Positions 25,401 through 34,256 are shown, numbered from the stretch's first letter. The stretch: DNA of 64,000 nt from Brachyspira innocens ATCC 29796 (GCF_000384655.1 NZ_ARQI01000127.1:1-64000), one strand, 5' to 3'. Numbers and translations: made by a program. The notes: generated by a model from the sequence alone, not told the origin.

Positions 25401-25585
25401 GATAATTCTTCTTCATCTCTGAATACTCTTCCTATTCTTTGAGGAAATCCTTTTTTTATTAATTCTTTGGGAGCTCTCCAAGTTTCAAGAGATTCTAATA
25501 ACCATTTAGCCCATTTCTTATCACTACTAAGATGTCTGTAGCTTATAAATACGTCATAATTATAAATTATTTCTCTATCTGTCAT
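22499..25585 (-). pseudogene. TIR / transmembrane / YD-like-repeat protein (paralog B), two frameshifts
   Basis: One gene is split into three frames. The first part (25585 to about 23860) encodes the TIR domain (YDVFISYRHLSSDKKWAKWL, RVFRDEEELS, WVEREI), a transmembrane helix near residue 195 and YD-like repeats. The repeats continue in a second frame (to about 23460) and a third (to 22499), which is again the original frame. Comparison with paralog C places a +1 change in an A5 run near 23860 and a -1 change in a T/A6 run near 23470. Restored, the protein is about 1029 residues. The W-V-x-x-E-I segment is intact. The shifts may be phase variation, decay or sequencing error. The gene follows paralog C by about 66 bases. 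Confidence 0.8.
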
Positions 25586-25651
25586 AATATAAGTAAATAA
25601 AGAATGTTTTAGTTTATCATATATAATTAGTATTGTAGCATAATTGAAAAA

Positions 25652-28600
25652 TTAATCAATAATGCTTATTTCTTTTCCTTTATCATCATAGTAATTAGTA
25701 ACAGCATTTTCTTTACTGTCATAAGTTATTTTATAAGAGGCATATCCCCATATATTCATTATAGGCTTTTCATTAGTTCCATAGTATTTTGCTGATATTT
25801 TTCTGTTATTTTTGTCATATTTATAATCCACTCTGGCATAGTTGTTTTTAAATAACGTTAATTGATTATTAGTACCATATAGTCTGTATGATACAAGATT
25901 ATAATTATCATCATATATACCTTCATACTTAAAATATCCGTTTCTGCCTAATATAGGTTCATTGTTTGTTCCATAGCATTCACTTTCTGCTATATCATAA
26001 TTTCCAAAATATTTTGTAACGAATTTAAAGCAATGATTATTATAAATAACAGGCTCATTATTAGTACCGAATGTCCTTAAAGTTCTTACTTTATAATTAT
26101 TGCTGTCATAATATGTATTTTCTATAGAGTAGGATATATTGCCTTCATTGTTTATAACTAATTCATTGTTAGTGCCGCAATATATATTTATTTCACTGTC
26201 ATTATCTTTTCCTATGTATTTTGCATGATAATTATATTTATTAAGTATAGGTTTTTCATCTTTGTCATAATATGAAGTTTTTATAATATTTTTTATTTTT
26301 ATAGTTTCATCTTTTATTAAATTTGTAATTGCACTGTAATCTGTATATTCATATTTAATCATACCTAAATTACTATAGGCATTTATTGGTTCATTATTTG
26401 TTCCATAATAAGATTCTTTTGTAAGATTAAAATTTGAATATTCATATTTTATTTTGGCTGCATTTATAAACATAGAGTCATGTTCTAATTCTGTTATGAT
26501 TAATTTATCATTTGTATCATAATAGGAAATTTCTATATTATTTCCTAAGTCATCATATTTGTATTTTATTTTATGATATGTGTAATCATCTTTACCTATA
26601 TAATATGACTGCTTAAAAAAAAGAACTGCTTCATTATTTGTTCCGTAATATCTTTCTTCTGTTTTTAGTCCTATTTCATTGTATTCGATTTTTTTTAGTG
26701 CGTATTTATTATTATTGAGAATAAGTTTTCCATTTTGATCATTATAACTTTCTTCTATAATATTCCCTCTTTTATCGTAATTTATTTTTATTTCATATCC
26801 TTCATTACCGTATTTATTTAGTACTACTAATTTTCCGTCAATATCAAAATATCTTTTTTCTATAAGATTATTATAATCATCATATTCATATTCTATTTTA
26901 TGGTAATTATCATTCCTATATACAGTAGGTTCATTATTAGTGTTATAATAGCTTTCTTCTACGAGGTTATAATTAGAGTCATATTTCATCTTTAAAATAG
27001 AGTATTTGTTAAAGCAGTTTACCAAATTATTATCTTTATCATAATAACTTTTTTCAATTATGTTATTATTGTCATCATATATCATTTTGTATTTACTTGA
27101 ACTTATAGGAGAAACATATTCATCATTGCTTAAATTATAAAAAGAAGTTTCTATAATATTTCCTCTATTATCATATGACATACTGCAGGTATGATATTGT
27201 ATTTGGTCATAATTTATATCTAAAAATAGTTTTTTCTTTTCATCATAATTTATTATATTTGTTGTATTTCCCCTATTGTCTATGTTGTAAACTATACATG
27301 AAGGTTTATCATTATCTTTTAATATTCTTTGTTTATTTTCATTGAAGTATGATTTTTTTATTAGGTTTCCGTTTATGTCATAATCTCTTATTATATAAGA
27401 ATATCCGTAATCATATCCAGCTATATAAATTAAATTATCATTTTTATCAACAAATTCTTCTTTTATAAGATTATAACTATCATCATATGTGTATTTTATT
27501 TTATATATTCCTTCTTTATTAGGAATAATATTTCCGTTGGAATTAATTCCGTATTCCGCTGTAATAACTCCGCTTTCATCAACCTCGTATTGTTTGCCGT
27601 AAAAACCATTCTTGTCTGATATCGGAGTATTCCATGAATCCTTATAATAAAGTTCATTTGTTATATAACCATTTTCATTATATTCTGCTTTGTATCTTAC
27701 GGTAGAATTTCCATTAAATATGAATGGAAAATTAAATTCATTTTGGAATGTAATTATTTTTAAATCTGAACTGTATTCTTTAATCATTACTATTTTATTA
27801 TTATGGTCTTTGCATATTATTCTTTTTATATTTCCTTTTGAATCTATTTCTGGTATCCATATACTTATATTATAATTTTTATCTAATATACCGTAACTGT
27901 TTACTCTTTTTACACGTTTTAAAATACCTTTTTGATGTTCAAAGATATATGTACTTGCCCTTTGATGATATTGTTTTTTTGTTAATTTTCCTATTCCTTT
28001 AGGCACCCCATACTGATATACAAAATCATTATAATATGACAATTTTACTTTATTATGTTTCCATATGAGTACTATAGAAAATATGATAATAATAAGAATG
28101 CATAACAATATAGTTATTTTATTTATTAATATTATTTTTTCTCTTATTTTTTCTTTTTCAATTAGGTCTTCAAAATCGCATGCCAAAACACATGATAATA
28201 TCTGGATCAATGCTTTTTGTTTTGTCTCTTTTTTATTTTCTTTATCTCTTACATCAGCAATTATCGGGTTTAATGGGATTTTTTTATCAGTATCTATATA
28301 TCTTAATTCTTCGCTTATAGATTCTTTACCGTCTATAAGCATAACGATTATTCTATCAGAGCGTCCTAATTCTTTGAATATTTTTATTTCAGCTTCTACC
28401 CACTTAGATTTTGATGTTTCTTTCGAGCAAATAACTACTAAATATTTTGACTGAATTAATGCTTTTTCTATGCTTTTAGTTAGATTAGAGCTTGAGGATA
28501 ATTCTTCTTCATCTCTGAATACTCTTCCTATTCTTTCAGGGAAGCCTTTTTTTACTAGTTCTTTAGGTACTTTCCAAGTTTCAAGAGATTCTAAAAGCCA

Positions 28601-28675
28601 CTTTGCCCATTCATCATCAAGATGTCTATAGCTTATGAATACATCATAATTATAAATTACTTCTTTGTTTATCAT
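25652..28675 (-). CDS. TIR / transmembrane / YD-like-repeat protein (paralog C)
   Basis: This intact 1007-residue protein starts with a TIR domain (YDVFISYRHLDDEWAKWL, RIGRVFRDEEELSSSSNL, LVVICSKETSKSKWVEAEI). The W-V-x-x-E-I segment matches the part of SARM1-type TIR NADases that holds the catalytic glutamate. A single transmembrane helix (about 178-197) is followed by the conserved VYQYGVPKGIGKLTKKQYHQR segment. About 650 residues of YD-like repeats follow (for example KYDDYNNLIEKRYFDIDGK), and many repeats contain YYGTNNEP. The TIR part should be cytoplasmic and the repeats outside. It starts 25 bases after the sigma factor gene's stop, so it is in the same operon. NAD cleavage is predicted, not shown. 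Confidence 0.92.
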   Translation of the reverse strand: MINKEVIYNYDVFISYRHLDDEWAKWLLESLETWKVPKELVKKGFPERIGRVFRDEEELSSSSNLTKSIEKALIQSKYLVVICSKETSKSKWVEAEIKIFKELGRSDRIIVMLIDGKESISEELRYIDTDKKIPLNPIIADVRDKENKKETKQKALIQILSCVLACDFEDLIEKEKIREKIILINKITILLCILIIIIFSIVLIWKHNKVKLSYYNDFVYQYGVPKGIGKLTKKQYHQRASTYIFEHQKGILKRVKRVNSYGILDKNYNISIWIPEIDSKGNIKRIICKDHNNKIVMIKEYSSDLKIITFQNEFNFPFIFNGNSTVRYKAEYNENGYITNELYYKDSWNTPISDKNGFYGKQYEVDESGVITAEYGINSNGNIIPNKEGIYKIKYTYDDSYNLIKEEFVDKNDNLIYIAGYDYGYSYIIRDYDINGNLIKKSYFNENKQRILKDNDKPSCIVYNIDNRGNTTNIINYDEKKKLFLDINYDQIQYHTCSMSYDNRGNIIETSFYNLSNDEYVSPISSSKYKMIYDDNNNIIEKSYYDKDNNLVNCFNKYSILKMKYDSNYNLVEESYYNTNNEPTVYRNDNYHKIEYEYDDYNNLIEKRYFDIDGKLVVLNKYGNEGYEIKINYDKRGNIIEESYNDQNGKLILNNNKYALKKIEYNEIGLKTEERYYGTNNEAVLFFKQSYYIGKDDYTYHKIKYKYDDLGNNIEISYYDTNDKLIITELEHDSMFINAAKIKYEYSNFNLTKESYYGTNNEPINAYSNLGMIKYEYTDYSAITNLIKDETIKIKNIIKTSYYDKDEKPILNKYNYHAKYIGKDNDSEINIYCGTNNELVINNEGNISYSIENTYYDSNNYKVRTLRTFGTNNEPVIYNNHCFKFVTKYFGNYDIAESECYGTNNEPILGRNGYFKYEGIYDDNYNLVSYRLYGTNNQLTLFKNNYARVDYKYDKNNRKISAKYYGTNEKPIMNIWGYASYKITYDSKENAVTNYYDDKGKEISIID

Positions 28676-28700
28676 GTTATTATACCAAGATATCTTATTT

Positions 28701-29345
28701 TTATATATTTTTATTAGTAAGTTTTTTTATGCAGTCTTTTATTTTATTATTATATGCTGATTTTATTTTATCTAAAATATGACCTGATATATTATATTTT
28801 GTTTTTATGTCTTTTTGTTTTAAGTCTTTATGAAGAAAAGAGAAAACATACTCTTTGTATATAATAAAACTATCCTCTATTAATTGTGATTTTTTATTTT
28901 TTACCTCTATAAGATTTGAGAGTCTTTGATCGCACATATTACATTCTTGGCATATAGTATCCATACTTTGTTTTGTAATGGCTTCAAGAAATAGAAATAG
29001 TCCCTCTTTGTACTCTTGGTATAAATCATTTATTTCATCATCGGGTATTACTAAATTAAGAAGCTCATCATTCAATCCCTGCAGTTTGTATTTTTTCTTC
29101 ATTTTACTTTTTTTCTTTCTAATATAATCTATTACCCTAGAGTTGATCATTATGTATATATATCCGTCTATTAGTTCATAGCCTTCTTTTTCAAAACCGT
29201 TTCCTATTTTGTTTAACAATTCCACATAAATTTCCTGCATAATATCTTTAGCGTCTTCATAGTTGCCTATTTTTGAATACACTCTGCTGATATAGTTTTT
29301 ATAATTTCTGTCAATGGAATCGATTAAGTCAATTATTTCCCACAT
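28701..29345 (-). CDS. Sigma-70-family (ECF-like) RNA polymerase sigma factor
   Basis: The 214-residue protein has sigma region 2 near its N-terminus: YEDAKDIMQEIYVELLNKI, then YIYIMINSRVIDYIRKKKSK, the core-binding and -10 recognition helices. A C-terminal helix-turn-helix-like segment (LKQKDIKTKYNISGHILDKI) could be region 4. The middle contains an unusual CQECNMCDQR cysteine cluster. The start lies two bases after the stop of the SLOG/TrkA/RyR gene, and the TIR paralog C gene follows within 25 bases, so it is embedded in the TIR operon. It probably drives expression of this operon or repeats elsewhere. No anti-sigma factor is recognisable, but the membrane RyR protein could take that role. 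Confidence 0.78.
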   Translation of the reverse strand: MWEIIDLIDSIDRNYKNYISRVYSKIGNYEDAKDIMQEIYVELLNKIGNGFEKEGYELIDGYIYIMINSRVIDYIRKKKSKMKKKYKLQGLNDELLNLVIPDDEINDLYQEYKEGLFLFLEAITKQSMDTICQECNMCDQRLSNLIEVKNKKSQLIEDSFIIYKEYVFSFLHKDLKQKDIKTKYNISGHILDKIKSAYNNKIKDCIKKLTNKNI

Positions 29346-29347
29346 AA

Positions 29348-31837
29348 TTAATAACTTTTACCTATTTTGTATTTTATAAAAGAACCTAACTCTCTGTTAT
29401 TAAGAAGAAGGTATCTCATTTTATCAATCAGTTCATAATTAAGAATAAAACTTCCTGATAAACTTCTGTTTTTTGTATTGTTATCCTCCAAAATATAATG
29501 TTCATTCACAAACTCTCTATCTTTAGTATCTAAATTTTTTATAATCATTTCATATTCATCATTATTGATTGTTATAGGTATATCTATAAGCCCCATAGAA
29601 TCTTTATATAATTCTTCATCGGATAGCTCTTCAAATGGTACTAATAGATTGTGAAGTCTCATATGTGATTTAATAAATGATAAAGTTTCTTTAGGATAAT
29701 CAGAGCCTATGCTGTCAAAACCTGATAATATTTTTGATACATACCATCTTTTATGTTCTAGTCTGGCTAGTAAATCTATATTTTTTATATCTTTCAAATT
29801 TGCATGTTTTCTTTTATCATTAAAATCCAATATTGATAATCCCAAATAATCAAGTTTTATAGCTAAAAATCTTGCTGCATATCTGTTATCATTTTTTTCG
29901 CCTTCTGATATATTATTCCAAGCTCCGTTATTATTGGCAGTAGGCATTTTGCAGTATTCAGAGTATATTTTTTGTGCTATAGTATCCAAATCATTATACT
30001 GAAGTGAATAATCTATAGATGAAAGATAGTTTATAGATGGGAAAATTTCTATTCCTATTTTATAGTATTTATTGTAGAGGTCTGGATTAGTTTCTAATAT
30101 ATTTGTAGCTGAATCTAAAAATACAAATATTTTAGGTTCATCTTTGATAGATAGATTTTTAAATAGTATTTGTCTTGTTTCAATAGCCCAATTTAATGAG
30201 TTTTCTTCATTATCTGCATAAATTAAACAGGAAGATAATCTGCTAAGCAGAGAAGCTATATTATCAGGTATTTCATTGTTAATAAAAGACGGATAATCCA
30301 AAAAATGAAGCGATGCAATTCTGCTTAATTCTGGAAGCTTATTTATAAGTACATTATTATAAAACTCCTGATTTTTATCTACAAATATGAGATTAATATT
30401 ACTCTCTTTTCCTACAACAAGAAGAATAAGCTCTCTTATTACATCTATAACATTATCATTAATTCCAAATATAAGTATTATAGGGGCATTCCCTTCATTG
30501 ATGTTAATATTTCGTATTACAGAGTATTTTGAAATTTTATCAATAAAGAAACGTATAGCATTCTTTTTAAATGATGAAAAACGTACATAAACTGGGTCTT
30601 TACTGTATGAGACTGGAAGTATTTTTTCATAATTTTTATATTTATTATTATCTTCTATATCTACTACTAATTCTATAGTATGATTTATTTTATATGTTCT
30701 TATTATTTTAGAAGCTATATTCATAGTTTCTATATTTTTATCATCATATTCAGAAATACAAAATATTTCACTGCATTTTAATATTCCAGCATTAAATAGG
30801 GTAGAAGCCTGAGTATAATCTCCTTTAAGTTTTATTACATTTTTATTGAAAATATCTTTTGTATTAACTTCATCTTCATTGCATATAAGCACAATTTTTT
30901 TATCTTTGGACATTCCATTTAATACGCATAATGATTTAACATTACAGCCGCATATAATAGTATGTTTTTTAAAAAATATTGATATAACAGTTCTAGTTAT
31001 TAAATCAGAAAAAAGATTTTTTATAACTTGAAATAAAGCACCTGCTAATGTTATAGGGGCAAGAAATCTTACTAAGTTTAATAGGGGAGGCAACTCTTCC
31101 ATATCAAAACTAGCTTCTAATTGAAATATCTGCAAAGTTTTATAAAATGCTGTGAATATGCTTATATTTTCTCCGTATTCTTTTAAACAAAACTCTTTCC
31201 AAGCAAAAATTCCAAGTACAGATACAAAAAGAAAGGATAAAACCCAAGCTACAGTCATACTTAAATATGATGCTTTTTTAGGGATCTTTTCTCCTATTAC
31301 TTTTGAGCATTTATCGCTGTTAATATTATTTAAAATATAATCTTCTATTTCATTTATATCTTTATTTAAATCTATGCTTAATGTGAAAGGAGTATTATAA
31401 TAATTTTGAAATGATAGTACAGGTATATTATAATCTTTTTTAGTATTATTTTTTATATAGCTGTTTATATTTACATTATTGTCACATATAAATAGAGATA
31501 TATCTGTTTTATGCGATATTAATGATATTAATTGCTGATTAGAAATGTCTTCATTAATAATGAAACTTGAATTTGCTCTTTTTAATATATATTCTATATC
31601 TTCATTATTTTTATTTATAATATTTTGTGTTATTATTTCTATAACTATTTGATATTCAGCAGCCAATTTAGCCATTGCAATTTCTAAATCTGTATATAAA
31701 GTTGTATGCAATTTTATTAATCTTTTAGGATATATTCTTCTTAGATGATTAATCATAAAAGATAAACTTTCAAGTGCTTTTGTTTTATTTGTACTTTTTT
31801 GTAAATCCGAAATATATATAGTTATAGGGTGATTCAT
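29348..31837 (-). CDS. SLOG-like / transmembrane / TrkA-N / RyR-domain protein
   Basis: An 829-residue multidomain protein. Residues about 1-175 look like a Rossmann-type SLOG-family domain (TLYTDLEIAMAKLAAEYQIV at the place of the usual LA-GAD segment). Two or three membrane segments follow (about 190-215 and 255-280), with FYKTLQIFQLEASFD between them. A TrkA-N nucleotide-binding domain begins at TIICGCNVKSLCVLNGM (about 292), and a second Rossmann-like unit at APIILIFGINDNVIDVI (about 445). The C-terminal part holds a bacterial RyR domain: LLARLEHKRWYVSKILSGF, then RLHNLLVPFEELSDEELYKD. Such domains are linked with nucleotide-signal sensing in conflict systems. The sigma gene starts two bases after its stop. 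It probably senses a nucleotide at the membrane. Confidence 0.82.
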   Translation of the reverse strand: MNHPITIYISDLQKSTNKTKALESLSFMINHLRRIYPKRLIKLHTTLYTDLEIAMAKLAAEYQIVIEIITQNIINKNNEDIEYILKRANSSFIINEDISNQQLISLISHKTDISLFICDNNVNINSYIKNNTKKDYNIPVLSFQNYYNTPFTLSIDLNKDINEIEDYILNNINSDKCSKVIGEKIPKKASYLSMTVAWVLSFLFVSVLGIFAWKEFCLKEYGENISIFTAFYKTLQIFQLEASFDMEELPPLLNLVRFLAPITLAGALFQVIKNLFSDLITRTVISIFFKKHTIICGCNVKSLCVLNGMSKDKKIVLICNEDEVNTKDIFNKNVIKLKGDYTQASTLFNAGILKCSEIFCISEYDDKNIETMNIASKIIRTYKINHTIELVVDIEDNNKYKNYEKILPVSYSKDPVYVRFSSFKKNAIRFFIDKISKYSVIRNININEGNAPIILIFGINDNVIDVIRELILLVVGKESNINLIFVDKNQEFYNNVLINKLPELSRIASLHFLDYPSFINNEIPDNIASLLSRLSSCLIYADNEENSLNWAIETRQILFKNLSIKDEPKIFVFLDSATNILETNPDLYNKYYKIGIEIFPSINYLSSIDYSLQYNDLDTIAQKIYSEYCKMPTANNNGAWNNISEGEKNDNRYAARFLAIKLDYLGLSILDFNDKRKHANLKDIKNIDLLARLEHKRWYVSKILSGFDSIGSDYPKETLSFIKSHMRLHNLLVPFEELSDEELYKDSMGLIDIPITINNDEYEMIIKNLDTKDREFVNEHYILEDNNTKNRSLSGSFILNYELIDKMRYLLLNNRELGSFIKYKIGKSY

Positions 31838-31928
31838 AAATAACCTTTATTTGTAATTTTTTAAAAATAATTTAATCTTATAAATGAAAATATATTTTAT
31901 ATAGTACATATATAAATACGTAATTTTT

Positions 31929-32540
31929 TTAAGAAGTATACTTTTTTATTAAAAAAATTTTATTTTTTTCATAAAAAATATTTTCATAGTTATAATTTGA
32001 AAATAAAGAACGATTAAATGTACATAATTTTATTTTTTCCTTGTTTTTCAAGTTTATTATTAATAAATCTGATATAATATTTTCGATATTTTCTGTATTT
32101 CCAGTGATATATACTTTAGAATCATCAAAAGTTAGATATGCAGGTAAGTTGCTATCAACATAGTTTAATTTTATAGTTCTTTCATTAGAATAATTTTTAC
32201 TAAATCCTACAACTTTATTATCATCTTCATCATATTCCTCATATTCTTCATGTAATATAAAATTATGATTGGGTATTGAAAAACATATGATATCTTTTAT
32301 TTCTAAATATTTATCAAGGTAATCATGTGTGATATTCTTTATAATGGAACATTTTTCATCAAGGAATGATTTACTATCATTACTATTTGAAGAATCTATT
32401 ATTATTTTATCGAACATAGTTAAATTTTTCTTTGTCATATTTTTTTGTTTAAAAATATCTGTAAAATATTCCATTATTATTTCCTCTAATTTTTTTTTAT
32501 TGTCTCCAGTTTTTTTATTATCTCCCATAACCTCTTCCAT
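31929..32540 (-). CDS. Unknown protein, first gene of TIR operon
   Basis: The 203-residue protein (199 if the second ATG at 32528 is used, which has GGAAGAGG just before it) is not recognised. It is charged, has no signal or transmembrane helix, begins with a Lys/Asn-rich segment, and its second half looks beta-rich (RTIKLNYVDSNLPAYLTFDD, KVYITGNTENIENII). It precedes the SLOG/RyR gene by about 90 bases on the same strand. It may be a cytoplasmic partner of that system. No known family is claimed. Confidence 0.65.
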   Translation of the reverse strand: MEEVMGDNKKTGDNKKKLEEIIMEYFTDIFKQKNMTKKNLTMFDKIIIDSSNSNDSKSFLDEKCSIIKNITHDYLDKYLEIKDIICFSIPNHNFILHEEYEEYDEDDNKVVGFSKNYSNERTIKLNYVDSNLPAYLTFDDSKVYITGNTENIENIISDLLIINLKNKEKIKLCTFNRSLFSNYNYENIFYEKNKIFLIKKYTS

Positions 32541-33113
32541 TATATAATACGTAAATTATTAATATTTCCCGTTTTTTTATTATTTTTTTATTTATTATTT
32601 TGCAAAAAATATGATTATATTGTTTTAATGATTATCGGTATGTTCTTAAATCTGCAAATGATTATTATTTTATCACCTCCTTTATATAAAACATATTAAT
32701 TTAAAGAATGTTATTTTTTGTATTGTTAATAATTACATGTTTTTTGAATTTATTTAAAAAAATTTTTATTTTTATAAAAAATAATATATTTGTCTAAAAA
32801 CTGATAAATACTGCACTATTAAAATATTTTTATAATTGATACTTGCCTCAAACTTTTTATTTATATACATTATATATCATTATAATTTCTCATATATATA
32901 AATCCAGTATAAAATATAATAACATGTTTTAATCTCATATGAAAATACCATCAAATTTTTAAAAAGACGTAAAAAATGTTATATGTTGCAATGTTTTTAA
33001 CGATATTAATTAAAATATTTGAGAAAAGATAAGAATTCTTATTGAAAATATTAAAAAAATTGTGTAAATTATTTTCTATAATTTTCACTAATTTATTATA
33101 GTATTTTATTGTA
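32541..33113. other. AT-rich divergent intergenic region with orphan Shine-Dalgarno
   Basis: About 570 bases separate the start of the TIR operon from the pheS promoter. No open frame of note exists. On the minus strand AAAGGAGGTGAT (about 32672-32683) is a perfect ribosome binding site, but no ATG, GTG or TTG follows at a usable distance. It may belong to a leader peptide with an unusual start or to a lost gene. The promoter of the TIR operon should lie here but is not obvious. Confidence 0.45.
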
Positions 33114-33142
33114 TTGAAAATAATTTTATGTTATATTATAAT
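33114..33142 (+). promoter_or_regulatory. Promoter of pheS-pheT
   Basis: TTGAAA (33114-33119) and TATAAT (33137-33142) are 17 bases apart, a near-perfect vegetative promoter. The predicted transcript has a leader of only about 25 bases, so no T-box or attenuator fits in it. Confidence 0.8.
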
Positions 33143-33173
33143 AGAATAGTTAATTTTAGTTTAGGGAAAAACA

Positions 33174-34193
33174 ATGGATAATTTAGAGGAGCTTTACAGT
33201 TTTTTAAAAAACAGCATAGAAAATTCTAATACTCAGGCAGAAATAGATGATATAAGAATTAATTATCTTGGACGTAAAGGAAAAATTACAGAGCTTTTAA
33301 AAAGTTTATCATCTATAGAAAGTATAGAAGAAAAAAAAGAATTTGGAAAAAAGATTAATGAAATAAAAAATTATTGTGAAAACGCTTTATCTGAAAAGAA
33401 GAATGAAATTGCAGAAAGAGAATTCCTTTTATCTTTGGAAAAAAATAAAATAGACATTACTATGCCCGGCAGAAGACCTAAAGCAGCAAGTGTCAATCTT
33501 CTTACAAGAGTAGAAGAAGAAATAGTGTCTATTTTAACTGAGATAGGTTTCAGAGTAGTTGAGGGCAATGAAATAGAAGATGATTTTCATAATTTTGAAG
33601 CTTTAAATATCCCTTATTATCACCCTTCAAGAGACAGCCATGATTCATTCTTTATATCTAAAGAAAATGTACTAAGAACTCATACATCTGGCATGCAGAT
33701 AAGAACTATGCTTGAAACTCCTCCTCCTATAGCTGTTGTTTCTCCAGGTAAATGTGCAAGAAGAGATTCTATAGATTCAAAGCACTCACCTGTATTTCAT
33801 CAGGTAGAAGGTATTATGGTTGATAATGGTATAAGTTTTAATGATTTGAAAGGAATATTAGAATTATTCTGTAAAAAGATGTTTGGAGATAAAACACAGA
33901 TAAGATTAAGACCAGATTATTTCCCATTTGTTGAACCAGGTGCCGATTTGAGTGCTACTTGTGTAATATGCGGCGGCAGCGGATGTAAAACTTGCGGCGG
34001 TGAAGGCTGGCTTGAGCTTATGGGAGCAGGTATGATTCACCCTAATGTGTTTAAACATGTCGGTTATGACATAACAAAATATACAGGTTTTGCTTTCGGT
34101 ATGGGTATAGAACGTGTAGCTATGATTAAGTACGGTATAACCGATATAAGAATGTTCTATGAAAATGATATAGATTTCTTAAAACAATGGTAA
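33174..34193 (+). CDS. pheS: Phenylalanyl-tRNA synthetase alpha subunit
   Basis: The 339-residue alpha subunit charges tRNA-Phe together with PheT. The N-terminal coiled coil (residues 1-90) binds tRNA. The class II core shows motif 1 around VEEEIVSILTEIGFRVVEG, motif 2 in PGKCARRDSIDSKHSPVFHQ and motif 3 in GFAFGMGIERVAMIKYGI, and MLETPPP lies at the usual place. A CVICGGSGCKTCGGEGW segment suggests a zinc-ribbon-like insertion seen in many bacterial PheS. AGGG precedes the ATG. pheT follows after 63 bases. Confidence 0.97.
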   Translation: MDNLEELYSFLKNSIENSNTQAEIDDIRINYLGRKGKITELLKSLSSIESIEEKKEFGKKINEIKNYCENALSEKKNEIAEREFLLSLEKNKIDITMPGRRPKAASVNLLTRVEEEIVSILTEIGFRVVEGNEIEDDFHNFEALNIPYYHPSRDSHDSFFISKENVLRTHTSGMQIRTMLETPPPIAVVSPGKCARRDSIDSKHSPVFHQVEGIMVDNGISFNDLKGILELFCKKMFGDKTQIRLRPDYFPFVEPGADLSATCVICGGSGCKTCGGEGWLELMGAGMIHPNVFKHVGYDITKYTGFAFGMGIERVAMIKYGITDIRMFYENDIDFLKQW

Positions 34194-34256
34194 TTAATAT
34201 TTAATGTTTACAGCATTTTTAATATAGATTTATTGAATTAATTAGAGGATATAATA

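Noticed and set aside
22499-28675. TIR-repeat proteins as RHS/polymorphic toxins
   Set aside because: The repeats look YD-like, but there is no RHS core motif, no C-terminal toxin domain after it and no immunity gene. The effector is N-terminal.
32670-32685. Plus-strand ATCACCTCCTTTA resembling the 3' end of 16S rRNA
   Set aside because: Only about a dozen bases match and no rRNA precedes it. It is better read as a Shine-Dalgarno on the minus strand.
33114-33173. T-box or attenuator before pheS
   Set aside because: The predicted leader is only about 25 bases and contains no T-box consensus or specifier stem.
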